NCBI RefSeq assembly: GCF_017654505.1
Contig: NC_054542.1
Coordinates: 248,001 to 312,000, forward strand
DNA from: Polyodon spathula
Lineage: Eukaryota; Chordata; Actinopteri; Acipenseriformes; Polyodontidae
Length of the DNA: 64,000 nt
Reading direction: 5' to 3'
This document shows, piece by piece, positions 38,101 to 50,100 of this stretch. The first letter of the stretch is position 1. Every line of letters begins with the position of its first letter. A program made the position numbers and the translations under genes. Below the pieces are notes generated by a model. It was not told the DNA's origin. It was given only the letters and a program-made list of their open reading frames with translations, and did not search any database.

Positions 38101-38400
38101 TTAAATTACTGAGCCGAGCGGGAGGTAGGCAGTAAAGAGTGGAGCATGAAGACAAAATACTTTATTGGCTCTGATCTTCAGTTCTGTTATGCAGGCTGTT
38201 TATAAGATATATCGGCTTGGCTTGAGCTTAAGTGCCTGCATATCAGTGTTGCACAGGCTACAGTGCACAGGAACTTGTAATATGCTCCCCTCACATAGTT
38301 TTTAACTAAGAGTTACAAAATATTGAGGCATAAAAAATACCCTGACTAGCCCCCCGTCCGGTCCCATCTGACTCTCTCCTTTCCAGCGGTGTATCGCACA
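35200..38400. other. Gene-free spacer downstream of cysltr2
   Basis: No exon or RNA gene recognised. 36780-37140 is richer in GC and may be a decayed LTR read on the minus strand, but the evidence is only compositional. 37790-37870 is a pyrimidine-rich tract. 36290-36350 has short TATG repeats. Confidence 0.35.
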
Positions 38401-38404
38401 CAGG

Positions 38405-38475
38405 GCTGTCTCTCACAGTGCCTGAGTAAAAGAAGTTAAAGGGTCAGGTTGCCAGTGGGATATTTAACATTGAGT
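38405..38475. repeat. Short dispersed repeat, copy 2
   Basis: Same series of motifs as 33160-33240: CACAGTGCCTGAGTAAAA, GTTAAAG, CAGGTTGCC, GGGATATTTAACATT. About 80 percent alike by eye. Confidence 0.55.
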
Positions 38476-39449
38476 GGACCCTATAGAGTTAAAAGGACCA
38501 TTTGCAATACAGTGACTAAGACTGTCACTAAAACAACGGAGCATAAGTAAAAATCCCCTTTCTGGGTGACAGTCAAGCTTCCTTGCACACACACCATAAC
38601 ACCATATCCAGTTATCTATCAACTGGAGTTCCTTTTGACTCTGCGGTGCCCATTAATAGTGGTTGACCCCCACACTCCCTCCAAAAATATAAACCCTTCC
38701 TCTAATACTAGAGCCCAGCAGGGGAAAGCGACTCCGCCTATCAGCCAATCGCTGCCTGGCATCTCCTTTACGCTGAATTACAAAAGTAAGTCTAGGGTTG
38801 CAGAGATTATCGTTTAATACGATATTTTTGATATTGTATCGCTACGACATAACATCGTACTGGCTGTAAAATACAGCAGAATATGATAAAAATCGAACCA
38901 TTCGACAATCGCTATAATGTAAGAAGATCTAGTCACATTGCCATCAATAGCACCCTTTAAGATCTCATGTAATTTCAATTAAAAAGAGGTTAAACATTAT
39001 TTCATTTGCCATTTGGTGGTCTTATTACACTATGCAACCAAACTTAAGGATTTTAGACAGCAGTCCCCTTTGAGATACAACACTTGTAAATTTCAGATTA
39101 AAAATAAGGGAAGGGTTTGTTTTTTTTAACGATGGATTGCAGTGGAGGCAGCACTTCCACTGATAGTTTATACAGTATAAAGCAATTGGACAAGTTTGGG
39201 ATTATTCTGATTTAAAAAAATAAATAAATAAAAAGGCTAACCAGTTGAAGATGGTATGTCTATTTGTATGGCCTGTGATTGACAAATTGCTACAAAAACA
39301 AGGAACACCACCAATTTATTTGCACAGTTTAAGAACCCCACATAGAAAGTTATACAGCTGCAAAAGAAGAACAGAAAAGATAGCAAGAGTCAAGCAAGAG
39401 CTTGAAAACGACTGGCAAACTTTTGAGGAAGGTAAAATATTGTACTGAC

Positions 39450-39716
39450 CTGTGCTTTTGTGTTTCCCTCCCTGTATTCCTGCTGTTCCCAATGTGTTTA
39501 CCCGCTGTAATTGTGTTTACGCTCTGTATTCCTGCTGTTCCCAATGTGTATACCCATGTAATTGTGTTTCCATCCGTGTATTCCTGCAGTTCCCAATGTG
39601 TTTACCTGCTATAACTGTGTTTCCCGCTCAGAATTCCTGCTGTTCCCAATGTGTTTACCCGCTGTAATTATGTTTCCCGCTCTGTATTCCTGCTCTTCCC
39701 AATGTGTTTACCCGCT
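39450..39716. repeat. 53-bp minisatellite, five copies
   Basis: Unit landmarks GTATTCCTGCTGTTCCCAAT and GTGTTTACCCGCTGTAATT recur every ~53 bases with a few substitutions. Because 53 is not a multiple of three, overlapping Cys/Pro-rich open frames appear in all plus frames; these are artefacts. The array ends exactly at the start of the LTR at 39717. Confidence 0.93.
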
Positions 39717-40352
39717 TGTAACAAAGTGCCCGCCCCTGTGTGTATTTTTCTGTTATGTTGCGTGTGGTGTGTTAAATGTTGGTGTATAGGCATTGGTACA
39801 CGGGATATAAACGGGTCTGTGTTTCACGTGTGTTTAAAAATGTATAATTGAATTTAGGCACGGGATTGTACATCACTTCACGTGCATTTAAAGTAGTTAA
39901 GATGTGAGCACGAGGTTGCACATAATTAATTCACGTGCTGCGATTCAAGTGAATAGTTAATTGGTAATTGAATCCCAGCACAACAGTGTATATAGATGCA
40001 CGTTTTACGCACTATGGGTTGGGTATTCGGTGAGTGGAGAACGGGAGAGAGAGGAGAAATAATTTAATAACAATTGTTATTGCGTGCTGGTGGGACCAGC
40101 ACGATGCTGTATTTAAAACTCACCATGTTTGTCAGTGTGTCTGTCCGTGGACCGTGTTGTTAAGTATAGTCCGTTTTTGTTTATCAATTTATTTTGCCGA
40201 ATGTGCCGTGTCCTGCCTTTTGTCTGTTTAAAACCCTTTTATTTACAATAAACCGGCGCAAGCAAGCATCCCATCATTTCACTTCATCTGTTTTGTCTCG
40301 GTGTATTCCCTTCCTGGTTCTGAAGTCACCCACTCCGGCTGTCTTTGTGACA
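39717..40352 (+). mobile_element. Solo LTR-like element, 636 bp
   Basis: Ends TGTAACAAAG and CTTTGTGACA are inverted with one mismatch. TATATA at 39989-39994 and AATAAA at 40247-40252 are spaced like an LTR promoter and poly(A) signal. No convincing target duplication: left CCGCT, right GCTTC. No internal coding region adjoins. Confidence 0.65.
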
Positions 40353-40665
40353 GCTTCATACCCTGATTTACATCAGGGGCAGAGCTAAATGTACAAAAAA
40401 GAGTCTGTACCTGGCATTCTGTATCATCTTTGTCATTGTCTTGAATCCTGTGTTGCAGACAGAGCTGTGGATGCTGAGAGAGCGTCCAAATAAAATGAAA
40501 AGGTTTGAAAAAAATCCAAGCGTCTCTCCTGTTTTCTGCCTCTTGCAAAACGCTACAATGTATTTAATTTATATATATCAAGTTTGGTTTTTGCATATAT
40601 ACTAATGATACTAGCTGTGTTTGTGTTCTGTGTACTTAAGGTTCAAGTGTTTTTTAATACCCCGT

Positions 40666-41370
40666 TGTGGAAGGGGTGTGGGTAATTCACTGACCAGGAG
40701 ACAGACAGATGTAATTGAAAACACCACACAGGTGCCCAGTTTTATTTCAGGGGCGCGTTGGGTTTCTTTAGCCCGCAGAGGGCTCTGTTGGTCCGTGGTC
40801 TGCTTACCAACTATGGTAAACAGAACCACGGGAATACCAAGCAAGGGTAAACAGTTCAGGCGCACTCGCAGGTGCTTCAAAACAATACTACAAAAATCGA
40901 AGGCACAAAGAAACAGGAAAAATAAAACAGTAACAAAACTACAAAGAAAAGGTGCTGCACTCTACAGCAATATCCCGGTCGCCGCTGTCCGTGCGACCCG
41001 GATCACCGTCCTACGCTGCCGGCTACCTAGCCTGCTCAACTATCCTTATTCAGGGATCTGCCCAAGGGTTCCCCTCCCTCATTGTCTCGCTCTGAACCTC
41101 CGTTCCGTTCGGTCGTGGACCAGCGTTTCCGCGCACTCTACGCGTTTAAAAGGGCAGATCTGAGGAAACAACAGAGCGTTAATTTATAGGGCTAACAATC
41201 TCCCAAGACGCGCCTCTCAGCCATTCAGAGAGGGGGAAAGTCCACACACCCACTTTCCCACCTCCCCGTGTCACTGCCATGACTCACAGGCGGTTGTTGG
41301 AAGACTGTGGCCCTCTTCCTGCAGCCCGTGAACACGCCAGCAGAGTCAGCACAGCTCTCTCCCTGTTACA
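40666..41370 (-). mobile_element. Solo LTR on the minus strand, 705 bp
   Basis: Minus-strand ends TGTAACAGGG and CCCTTCCACA. Flanks CCCGT (40661-40665) and CCCAT (41371-41375) differ at one base. The minus strand has CTATAAATTAA near 41180-41190 and AATAAA at 40741-40746. CpG-rich for this window. A 180-residue plus-strand open frame inside it is antisense to the LTR and not a gene. Confidence 0.72.
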
Positions 41371-41463
41371 CCCATCTTAAATTATTGTTGGATCTTTTGA
41401 AAAAATAAATCTGATGCGTTAGAATTATTATTAATTGTTAATGTTACTTTAGATGTTTATATA

Positions 41464-43048
41464 CAGTACTGTGCAAAAGTTTTAGGCAGGTGTGAAAAAA
41501 TGCTGTAAAGTAAGAATGCTTTCAAAAATAGACATGTAATAGTTTATATTTATCAATTAACAAAATGCAAAGTGAGTGAACAGAAGAAAAATCTACATCA
41601 AATCAATATTTGGTGTGACCACCCTTTGCCTTCAAAACAGCATCAATTTCTTCTAGGTACACTTGCACACAGTTTTTGAAGGAACTCGGCAGGTAGGCTG
41701 GCCCAAACATCTTGGAGAACTAACCACTTCTGTGGATTTAGGCAGCCTCAGTTGCTTCTCTCTCTTCATGTAATCCAAGACAGACTCGATGATGTTGAGA
41801 TCAGGGCTCTGTGGAGGCCATACCATCACTTCCAGGACTCCTTGATCTTCTTTACGCTGAAGATAGTTCTTAATGACTTTCGCTGTATGTTTGGGGTCAT
41901 TGTCATGCTGCAGCATAAATCTGTGGCCAATCAGATGCCTCCCTGATGGTATTGCATGATGGATAAGTATCTGCCTGTAGTTCTCAGCATTGAGGAGACC
42001 ATTAATTCTGACCAAATCCCCAACTCCATTTGCAGAAATGCAGCCCCAACTTGCAAGGAACCTCCACCATGCTTCACTGTTGCCTGCAGACATTCATTCG
42101 TGCACCTCTCTCCAGCCCTTCGGCAAACAAACTGCCTTCTGCTACAGCCAAATATTTCAAATATTCCAGGAATATCTCATCAGTCCAGAGCACCTGCTGC
42201 CATTTTTCTGCACCCCAGTTCCTGTGTTTTCGTGCATAGTTGAGTTGCTTGGCCTTGTTTCCACATCGGAGGTATGGCTTTTTGGCTGCAAGTCTTCCAT
42301 GAAGGCCACTTCTGACCAGACTTCTCCAGACAGTAGATGGGTGTACCAGGGCCCCACTGTTTTCTGCCAATTCTGAGCTGATGGCATTACTGGACATCTT
42401 CCAATTGCGAAGGGAAGTAAGCATGATGTGTCTTTCATTTGCTGCAGTAAGTTTCCTTGGCCGACCACTGCGTCTACGGTCCTCAACATTGCCCGTTTCT
42501 TTGTGCTTCTTCAAAAGAGCTTGGACAGCACATCTGGAAACCCCTGTCTGCCTTGAAATTTCTGCCTGGGAGAGACCTTGCTGATGCAGTATAACAACCT
42601 TGTGTCTTGTTGCTGTGCTCAGTCTTGCCATGGCGTATGACTTTTGACAGTAAACTGTCTTCAGCAACCTCACCTTGTTAGCTGAGTTTGGCTGTTCCTC
42701 ACCCAGTTTTATTCCTCCTACACAGCTGTTTCTGTTTCAGTTAATGATTGTGTTTCAACCTACATATTGAATTGATGATCATTAGCACCTGTCTGGTATA
42801 ATTGTTTAATCATACACCTGACTATATGCCTACAAAATCCCTGACTTTGTGCAAGTGTACCTAGAAGAATTGATGCTGTTTTGAAGGCAAAGGGTGGTCA
42901 CACCAAATATGGATTTAATTTAGATTTTTCTTCTGTTCACTCACTTTGCATTTAGTTAATTGATAAATATAATCTATTAACATGTCTATTTTTGAAAGCA
43001 TTCTTACTTTACAGCATTTTTTCACACCTGCCTAAAACTTCTGCAAAG

Positions 43049-43050
<2 letters not shown>
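41464..43050 (-). mobile_element. Tc1-family DNA transposon A, about 1.59 kb, inactive
   Basis: Left inverted end starts CAGTACTGTGCAAAAGTTTT after TATA. The right end, CCTGCCTAAAACTTCTGCAA near 43029-43048, matches it in reverse but its last bases have decayed into a (TATC)n array. Inverted repeats are about 200 bases and include the 3' end of the transposase frame, so GAAGGCAAAGGGTGGTCACA appears in inverse at both ends. Transposase is on the minus strand. Confidence 0.92.
41600..42631 (-). pseudogene. Tc1 transposase A with two frameshifts
   Basis: Starts MARLSTATRHKVVILHQQG, then an HTH (LSQAEISRQTGVSRCAVQ) and the GRPRK linker. Catalytic region: WTDE (first Asp), DNDPKHTAK (second Asp), SPDLNIIESVLDYMKR (Glu), a DD34E-type layout. 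The frame breaks just after WTDE near 42165-42180 and again near 42075-42090, so no intact enzyme is made. A further break affects the C-terminus near 41700. Confidence 0.9.
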
Positions 43051-43110
<60 letters not shown>

Positions 43111-43129
43111 ATATATATATCTATATATA

Positions 43130-43195
<66 letters not shown>
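43051..43195. repeat. (TATC)n then (TA)n microsatellite between two Tc1 elements
   Basis: About 60 bases of TATC units, then about 85 bases of TA. Lies exactly between the right end of Tc1 A and the left end of Tc1 B. Confidence 0.96.
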
Positions 43196-43202
<7 letters not shown>

Positions 43203-44848
43203 GCTTGTGAAAGTATTGACCCCCCTTGGCATTTTTCCTATTTTGTTGCCTTACAACCTGGAATTAAAATGGATTTTTTGGGGGTTTGTATCATTTGATT
43301 TACATAACATGCCTACCACTTTTTTTTTTTTATTGTGAAACAAACAAGAAATAAGAAAAAAAAAAAACAGAAAACTTGAGCGTGCATAAGTATTCACCCC
43401 CCCAAAGTCAATACTTTGTAGAGCCACCTTTTGCAGCAATTACAGCTGCAAGTCTCTTGGGGTATGTATCTATAAGCTTGGCATTATAATTATAATTATA
43501 ATCTAGCCACTGGGATTTTTGCCCATTCTTCAAGACAAAACTGCTCCAGCTCCTTCAAGTTGGATGGGTTCTGCTGGTGTACAGCAATCTTTAAGTCATA
43601 CCACAGATTCTCAATTGGATTGAGGTCTGGGCTTTGACTAGGCCATTCCAAGACATTTAAATGTTTCCCCTTAAACCATTCGAGTGTTGCTTTAGCAGTA
43701 TGCTTAGGGTCATTGTCCTGCTGGAAGGTGAACCTCCGTCCCAGTCTCAAATCTCTGGAAGACTGAAACAGGTTTCCCTCAAGAATTTCCCTGTATTTAG
43801 CGCCATCCATCATTCCTTCAATTCTGACCAGTTTCCCAGTCCCTGCCAATGAAAAACATCCCCACAGCATGATGCTGCCACCACCATGCTTCACTGTGGG
43901 GATGGTGTTCTCGGGGTGATGAGAGGTGTTGGGTTTGCGCCAGACATAGCGTTTTCCTTGATGGCCAAAAAGCTCAATTTTAGTCTCATCTGACCAGAGT
44001 ACCTTCTTCCATATGTTTGGGGAGTCTCCCACATGCCTTTTGGTGAACACCAAACGTGTTTGCTTATTTTTTTCTTTAAGCAATGGCTTTTTTCTGGCCA
44101 CTCTTCCGTAAAGCCCAGCTCTGTGGAGTGTACGGCTTAAAGTGGTCCTATGGACAGATATTCCAATCTCCGCTGTGGAGCTTTGCAGCTCCTTCAGGGT
44201 TATCTTTGGTCTCTTTCTTGCCTCTCTGATTAATGCCCTCCTTTCCTGGTCTGTGAGTTTTGGTGGGCGGCCCTCTCTTGCCAGGTTTGTTGTGGTGCCA
44301 TATTCTTTCCATTTTTTTAATAATGGCTTTAATGGTGCTCCGTGGGGGTTTCTGATATTTTTTTATAACTCAACCCTGATCTGTACTTCTCCACAACTTT
44401 GTCCCTGACCTGTTTGGAGAGCTCCTTGGTCTTCATGGTGCCGCTTGCTTGGTGGTGCCCCTTGCTTAGTGGTGTTGCAGACTCTGGGGCCTTTCAGAAC
44501 AGGTGTATATATACTGAGATCATGTGACAGATCATGTGACACTTAGACTGCACACAGGTGGACTTTATTTAACTAATTATGTGACTTCTGAAGGTAACTG
44601 GTTGCACCAGATCTGATTTAGAGGCTTAATAGCAAAGGGGGTGAATACATATGCACGCACCACTTTTCCGTTATTTATTTTTTAGAATTTTTTGAAACAA
44701 GTTATTTTTTTCATTTCACTTCACCAATTTGGACTATTTTGTGTATGTCCATTACATGAAATCCAAATAAAAATCCATTTTAATTCCAGGTTGTAAGGCA
44801 ACAAAATAGGAAAAATGCCAAGGGGGGGTCAATACTTTCGAAAGCCAC
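43196..44848 (-). mobile_element. Tc1-family DNA transposon B, about 1.65 kb, inactive
   Basis: The ends AGGCTTGTGAAAGTATTGAC (43201) and GTCAATACTTTCGAAAGCCA (44828-44847) are inverted copies. Inner repeats GTTGCCTTACAACCTGG and its inverse are near 43245 and 44785. It is flanked by TA arrays on both sides, as expected for a TA-targeting transposon. A different family from Tc1 A. Confidence 0.93.
43440..44436 (-). pseudogene. Tc1 transposase B, disrupted at both ends
   Basis: The putative ATG is at 44434-44436 (MKTKELSKQVRDKVVEKY). The N-terminal helix-turn-helix breaks near 44340-44380. An open stretch of 201 residues, 43496-44101, holds GDSPNIWKKVLWSDETK, TVKHGGGSIMLWGCFS, DNDPKHTAKATLEW and SPDLNPIENLWYDLK: all three DDE residues present. 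The C-terminus is broken by a duplicated ATTATA stretch near 43485-43502. Confidence 0.92.
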
Positions 44849-44870
44849 TATATATATATATATATATATA

Positions 44871-44929
<59 letters not shown>

Positions 44930-44935
44930 TATATA
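44849..44935. repeat. (TA)n microsatellite at right end of Tc1 B
   Basis: Nearly pure TA interrupted by one GA, ending ATATAATTATATATAAAAA. Confidence 0.95.
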
Positions 44936-46436
44936 AAAATTGAAACCACACGTCGTCCTTTCAACCTGACTATTGCTGGCAGTGCTATAAATAAACCTGC
45001 ATGCCTGTGTGCCAACATCAACCTCCATGTCTCTTCTGTCAGTAGATAATCCACCCACTTTTACAAAGCCTTTTTTATACCAACCCTGTGTTTATATCAT
45101 TCCTCAACAAACCCAGATTTTTGCTTTTTTTTCCGGCACACCTTGATATTCTTACTTTCTTAGTCCTTTTAATAAACATCCTCCCGATTCATGCATTTGA
45201 TATACACCCTGCAAATAAGATGTATAAATTCAAGAGCCCATAAGACAACCTCCATATCTTAACATTGAATTTAAGGAAATACACAGACCAAGCATAGCAA
45301 CATACAAAATAGAAAAACTTTACAAAAACAACTCAGCCTCCAATAATGTTATCTGTAGAAAGATTTTTGTGATACTGGTGGGATTTTTGGAAGAATACTG
45401 AAAACTCTGACTGAGCAGAGCTAGCAGACCAACACTGCTCCCTGCTGGACATACTTGTGCTGGCACTACACTTCTCCTAAACCTTTGGGGCAGTGGTTCC
45501 TAACTAGCCCTCAAAGTCATTTCCAGTCAAGGACTTCTGGGCAAGTTGATCAAACTAACTTCCCTGCTGAGTACATCTAAAACTTCTTCACTTCCCTCAA
45601 ACTTCCTTGTATTAACTCCTCTAAAGTCGATGCTAAAGATCCAGTATGCTGGATGAATACTGCCTTGTGATTTGGTTGTTGAAAATGAAAAATATATACA
45701 CAGACAAGTTCTGTGCACTTTTGTATAGGGAAAGTACATTATTAATATGGAGGCTTGGTGGCACTTTTAATTAAAAAAAGGTTAAAATCATTTAGTTTCA
45801 ATTTTAAATAATCTTTTATTCACATTGTACACCATTGTGTACAATGCAACAGCATGATTAATTTTTGGTTACCATACCGGTAGCCTGCAGACTAAAGTAA
45901 AAAGAAAGTGCACTAGGTGTTTATTTGATTTTACTACTATACTGTATAGGCCTAGGCATAATGTACAGATTTATATTTTTACATAATGTAATATGTAGCC
46001 TACTGTGACAGAAATATAATGAGTTCTGGTTGTAAATCTCCCTCCCGACCTGTGAGGGTGCTTGTTGGAAAACATGGATTGAGAATTGATTAGCAGTTTG
46101 CTACGCATGTGGACTGGCAGAGCTATACTGGTGTTTTTTTCTGAAAAGAGACTAATATTGCAGATAGCAGACTGTTTGGTTCAAATTGCATGTACTGCTT
46201 ACAATTGATAGAGACCTTGTGTCTACAAGTTTCTTGCCCAACATTGAATGCAAGCTAACGAGATAACAATGCTGTGGACTAGAAGGGAACAGGCTCTAAA
46301 GACTTCAGAGAGATCAAAAGAGATAATCCCACTGGCATCAAAGGGGGTCGAAAGGAGATAACAAAAGGCAGATGTATGGACCTTTTGTCTCCAGGAGTGT
46401 GAAGAATGCACTGAGTTCAGAGGTTGTCACACTAGA

Positions 46437-46473
<37 letters not shown>

Positions 46474-47635
46474 TACAGACACACACACACACAGACTAAA
46501 TTAACAGAATAATGTGTTGTACCTTGACCACTGGTTAAGTGTCAGAGAAAGGGGAGGTGGACCATCTATACAGAAGGGTATTTAATGTCATGCAAACATT
46601 GTAATGTTGAGTATTCTGTTTGTCCTGTACCTGGGACCAGACTCCCTGCATATTTCAATAAACCTGGCAACTGATTGAAGAAAAGGACTCTGTGCATTTT
46701 CTTGAATCTACTTAATCACCATCATTTTTTGTAAGTTACTTCAGTGCTAAGTAACGAAAGGGGAAGTCTTTGGATGGGCTGGCCTGATGGTTCATTTCCA
46801 GGGTTGGGAAGTCGATCAGCCTGGAAGAAGGCGAGACTTCGTTGCAGGAACGTATTGACCCGGAAGGTAAACGGGGTAGCAGCTGCAGGCAATGGAGACA
46901 GCTGCAATTGTTTATCAAGGGGTCATGCATTACGAAATATAACCCAGAAGGATCCATGCAGTAAATAGTACAATATCGTGAATGTTTGTTTTGTTTGTCT
47001 TGTCTATAATTATTACTTGTGCGTTCATAGATGGCTAACACATTCCGGAGCTGTCACTAAGGGCCAGCATTGAACCCGGAACAGCACTACACTATTGTCA
47101 CTCTTTAAACTGTATCACCCACCACAAGCACCTGTGTTTATTGTTTAGAGCTTCAATCCCTGTTACTATTCTCTGTGTTTTACACATCGCTGTGTATTTG
47201 GAGCTTATTATTTGGTTGCCAGTCCTGGATTATAAAGAAAATAAAAAACCTTTTCTTTACAGGATCACAAATCTCTGTCTGTTTTATTCCTGCACTGCAT
47301 CACCTCTGCACCTATTCATAATCAGCAGCCACTTTGCCACACATACCCAAAACACACTGGTGTTATTTCAGCGCAATGAGCACTATAAATGTATGTGTGC
47401 AATTGTATTGTAATTTCTTTAATATTTGGCTGTAGGAAGTTACACAGGTAGTGTAGTCGTGGCTGTTGCAGAGAAGTTACCGTATCTGGTAATTCTGGAT
47501 TGAGACTGTCCATACTTTGACATTGTGACTGGGCAGATCTTGTATAGAGTATCCCAACCCTGGGCACAGGACAGCTTGCAACCAAATTATTGGTTCCAAA
47601 ATCTTTCTAACCTGATGTCATGCGATGATATCCCT
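44936..47635. other. Repeat-derived spacer without recognised genes
   Basis: Fragments look like LTR pieces but lack clear boundaries: TGTGACAGAAAT at 46003, AATAAACCTGGCAACTG near 46660, and TTGCCACACATAC near 47335. A (CA)n run with CATACATACAG lies at 46440-46494. No exon recognised. Confidence 0.35.
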
Positions 47636-47639
47636 TTTT

Positions 47640-48175
47640 CTGGATACTTGGGTTACGAGAAAACTTTGGATTGACTATTGGTTGGGAATATTATGAGGAT
47701 GTGAGGAAATATGTGGCATAGTGCCCGGAGAGCCAGCAGGTAATGCAGGGGCAGGTTTGCCTGGCCCTGCTGGTCCCATTGCCCCTTATTGGAAACCCTT
47801 TTGAAAGGATTTCAATGGACATAGTGGGTGCATTGAGCCCCTCTGACTCTGAATATACGCACATTTTAGTAGTGGTGGACTACAGGATGAGATACCTAGA
47901 GGCAGTGCCATTGAGATCCACTTGTGCATCGGCAATCGCCATAGATTTAGTTCAGATAGTATCGAGAGTAGGGATCACCAAAGAAATTCTGACTGATCAA
48001 GGAACTTTATATCTAATTGTTTGAATCAAATGTATGAATTGTAAAAAATCTGTTCTATTAGGACCTCCCTTTATCATCTGCAAATGGACAGACTAGTGGA
48101 ACGGTTTAATCAGACCTTAAAACAGATGCTGAGGTGGTTTTTCAACAAAATGAGAAGATGTCTTCCTTCTCAGTA
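47640..48175 (+). pseudogene. Gypsy-type integrase remnant
   Basis: The plus frame 47743-48024 reads NPFERISMDIVGALSPSDSE, HILVVVDYRMRYLEAVPLR and GITKEILTDQGT, giving the first two catalytic Asp positions. Frame-shifted at 48085-48140 it continues MDRLVERFNQTLKQML with the catalytic Glu. An upstream piece from 47640 resembles the His/Cys zinc region but is decayed. Same lineage as the fragment at 23430. Dead copy. Confidence 0.87.
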
Positions 48176-48318
48176 ACCAAACACTGCTTTTTTGTAATGG
48201 AATTACAAGACCCAAGACAATTATTTTTGTTAAAACATACCTTTAAAAATTAAAATGATATGTGCTTCTTACATTCAAGAACATGTGAGACCTATGAATG
48301 TACAATGATTCCTATTTG

Positions 48319-48350
48319 ATATATATATATTATATATAGATATATATCTA

Positions 48351-48391
<41 letters not shown>
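48319..48391. repeat. (TA)n-rich microsatellite
   Basis: Interrupted TA array with GATATATATCTA insertions. Confidence 0.95.
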
Positions 48392-48393
<2 letters not shown>

Positions 48394-48951
48394 TGCACGT
48401 GTGTTAGGCTACAATTATAATTTTATTTTCTAACACCTGCTTTGACAGAAAACTATTTTTAAATTGTATTAAATTAATTGTTTATTTATTTTTTATTTGT
48501 TTCTTGTTTTGTTTTTTCTCATACAATATAAACTTTTCTGAAATGCAAAGAAAATCCAGGAATGACATGACAACAACTGTGGCCTGCAGGGCCTGAAGAG
48601 GAAGGAGTTGACCTTTTTAGTACAGCTGTTTCAATGGACTCAATGAGAGGCATATAATACTTTAGTACCTCTGATTTGTCACTTGGTGGCACTGTTTTCT
48701 GCATGATTTTTTTCCTGCCTTTTTATTAATTAAAGCATACATTTTAGGATGGATGTAATCAGATAAGCAGGACCAAGAGGAACCCTAGTCCATTTTCACC
48801 TATGCACCCTAATAACAACAGGTTCAAGCTTAAACAAAACTTTAGATTAGCTTTTCAATATGCACTATACATTAACTTTAAATATATCTCTCTCTCAATA
48901 AGCAGTACTGTTGTATGGTACAATATTAAAATGATTTTACTATATTGATAC

Positions 48952-49520
48952 TGTGATCAAGACAGCTGCAGGGGTGACGTCAGACCAGAAGCACAAACCA
49001 AAACAAGGAATGGCGGGGCAAAACTGAGAATGCTATGGCGCTCTGTACTTTATTTAAATAAACAAAAATAAAATGTTTATCCAAACAAAACACACAAGCA
49101 AATAGCGTGTTGGCCAAACAAACAAACAACAACAAGTAGTATTGTACTGGTGCAAAGGCAGCACATCTAGCAAGTGTTATCTTTTAATAATGTTACCTCC
49201 TGTCTCCACCCTGAACACTCTTCTCCAAGCAATCGACTGCAGCTATTTTATATTGGTGACCGAGGGATCAACTAGCTATCAATTATTGTATTATTCCATC
49301 GGTCACCTTTTGCAGGGGTTTACTAAGGATGCCTATTATATACTTAGCAGCTGATCAGTCACGCATTCCCACAAGGTATTTAAAATATAAACAATATATA
49401 TAGTTTACGGCACCCTGCTTGTCCTGCCACACAATAATAAAATACAAAACACTGCTTTTCGATGTCGTATCTATTTACAAATCAAATAATAAATAAATAT
49501 ATGTACAAAGGGTCAGGACA
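48952..49520 (-). mobile_element. Probable 3' LTR on the minus strand
   Basis: Minus-strand ends TGTCCTGACC and TTGATCACA. AATAAA near 49045-49058 on the minus strand serves as a plausible poly(A) signal, and TATATATATTG near 49395 as a promoter box. A purine tract, AAGGGGGGAGGTGG (49529-49542 on the minus strand), lies just upstream, like a polypurine tract. Boundaries approximate. Confidence 0.45.
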
Positions 49521-50100
49521 CTTAATGGCCACCTCCCCCCTTAAAAAAACAGCAGTCCCGGTCAAAGTCCTGGGCCAAGAAAGAAGGCTTCAATGGGCCC
49601 ATAGCTGGCACTGCTGTTAGCGCTTCTTCGGTGACAATGCCTGCAGCTTCCCAGCTGACAGCGGAAATGCTTCCAGCAGAGCAATAAATGGCTCCCAGGC
49701 TGGCTCCTCCAGCCCCAGAAAATCCCCAGGCTATAGTGCACGGGTAATCCCAGGCGAGGCTAAGCTGGTGACACAAGCCAATGGCGAGCAGGTGACAGGC
49801 AACCCCAGGCGATGTGGGACAGGGCAGGAGCTTTCCCTCCGAAGGCAACAGCAGGTGTGAACCCTCGGGGCCCCTAGCCAATAAGGCAGCAGCGGGAGCT
49901 CCACTTCTCCCCCTGGTGATGGAGTCAGGAACAGTCGTGGTGCTGGGGTTGGCCACACAGCCTTGCTGCAGGAACCTTCTCCCAGACTTTGACACACCCG
50001 CTGGGCACTTGTGTGGGGTTTTAAGATCCCCCAAATCAGTTTCTGTTCTAAAACAATGGCGACCCCTGGTTTCATCACTCACCGCACAAAGCATTTAAAA
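49521..50100 (-). other. GC-rich internal segment upstream of an LTR, long open frames
   Basis: Minus-strand open frames of 190 and 115 residues overlap here, and a plus-strand frame opposes them, as expected for GC-rich DNA. The 190-residue frame is rich in Gly, Ala, Ser and Pro and reads into the purine tract before the LTR. No domain recognised. It resembles in composition the Gly/Ser-rich segment at 23811-24325. Likely the 3' internal part of a retroelement. Confidence 0.35.

Noticed and set aside
39402..39851. Overlapping Cys/Pro-rich open frames on the plus strand
   Set aside because: They arise from a 53-bp tandem repeat read in three frames and run into an LTR; not a gene family.
40611..41163. 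180-residue plus-strand open frame with basic residues
   Set aside because: It lies inside an LTR that is oriented on the minus strand, has no homology I recognise, and is explained by CpG-rich LTR sequence.
43496..44101. Intact transposase or domesticated gene
   Set aside because: The open stretch lacks a working N-terminus and C-terminus and sits between its own Tc1 inverted repeats.
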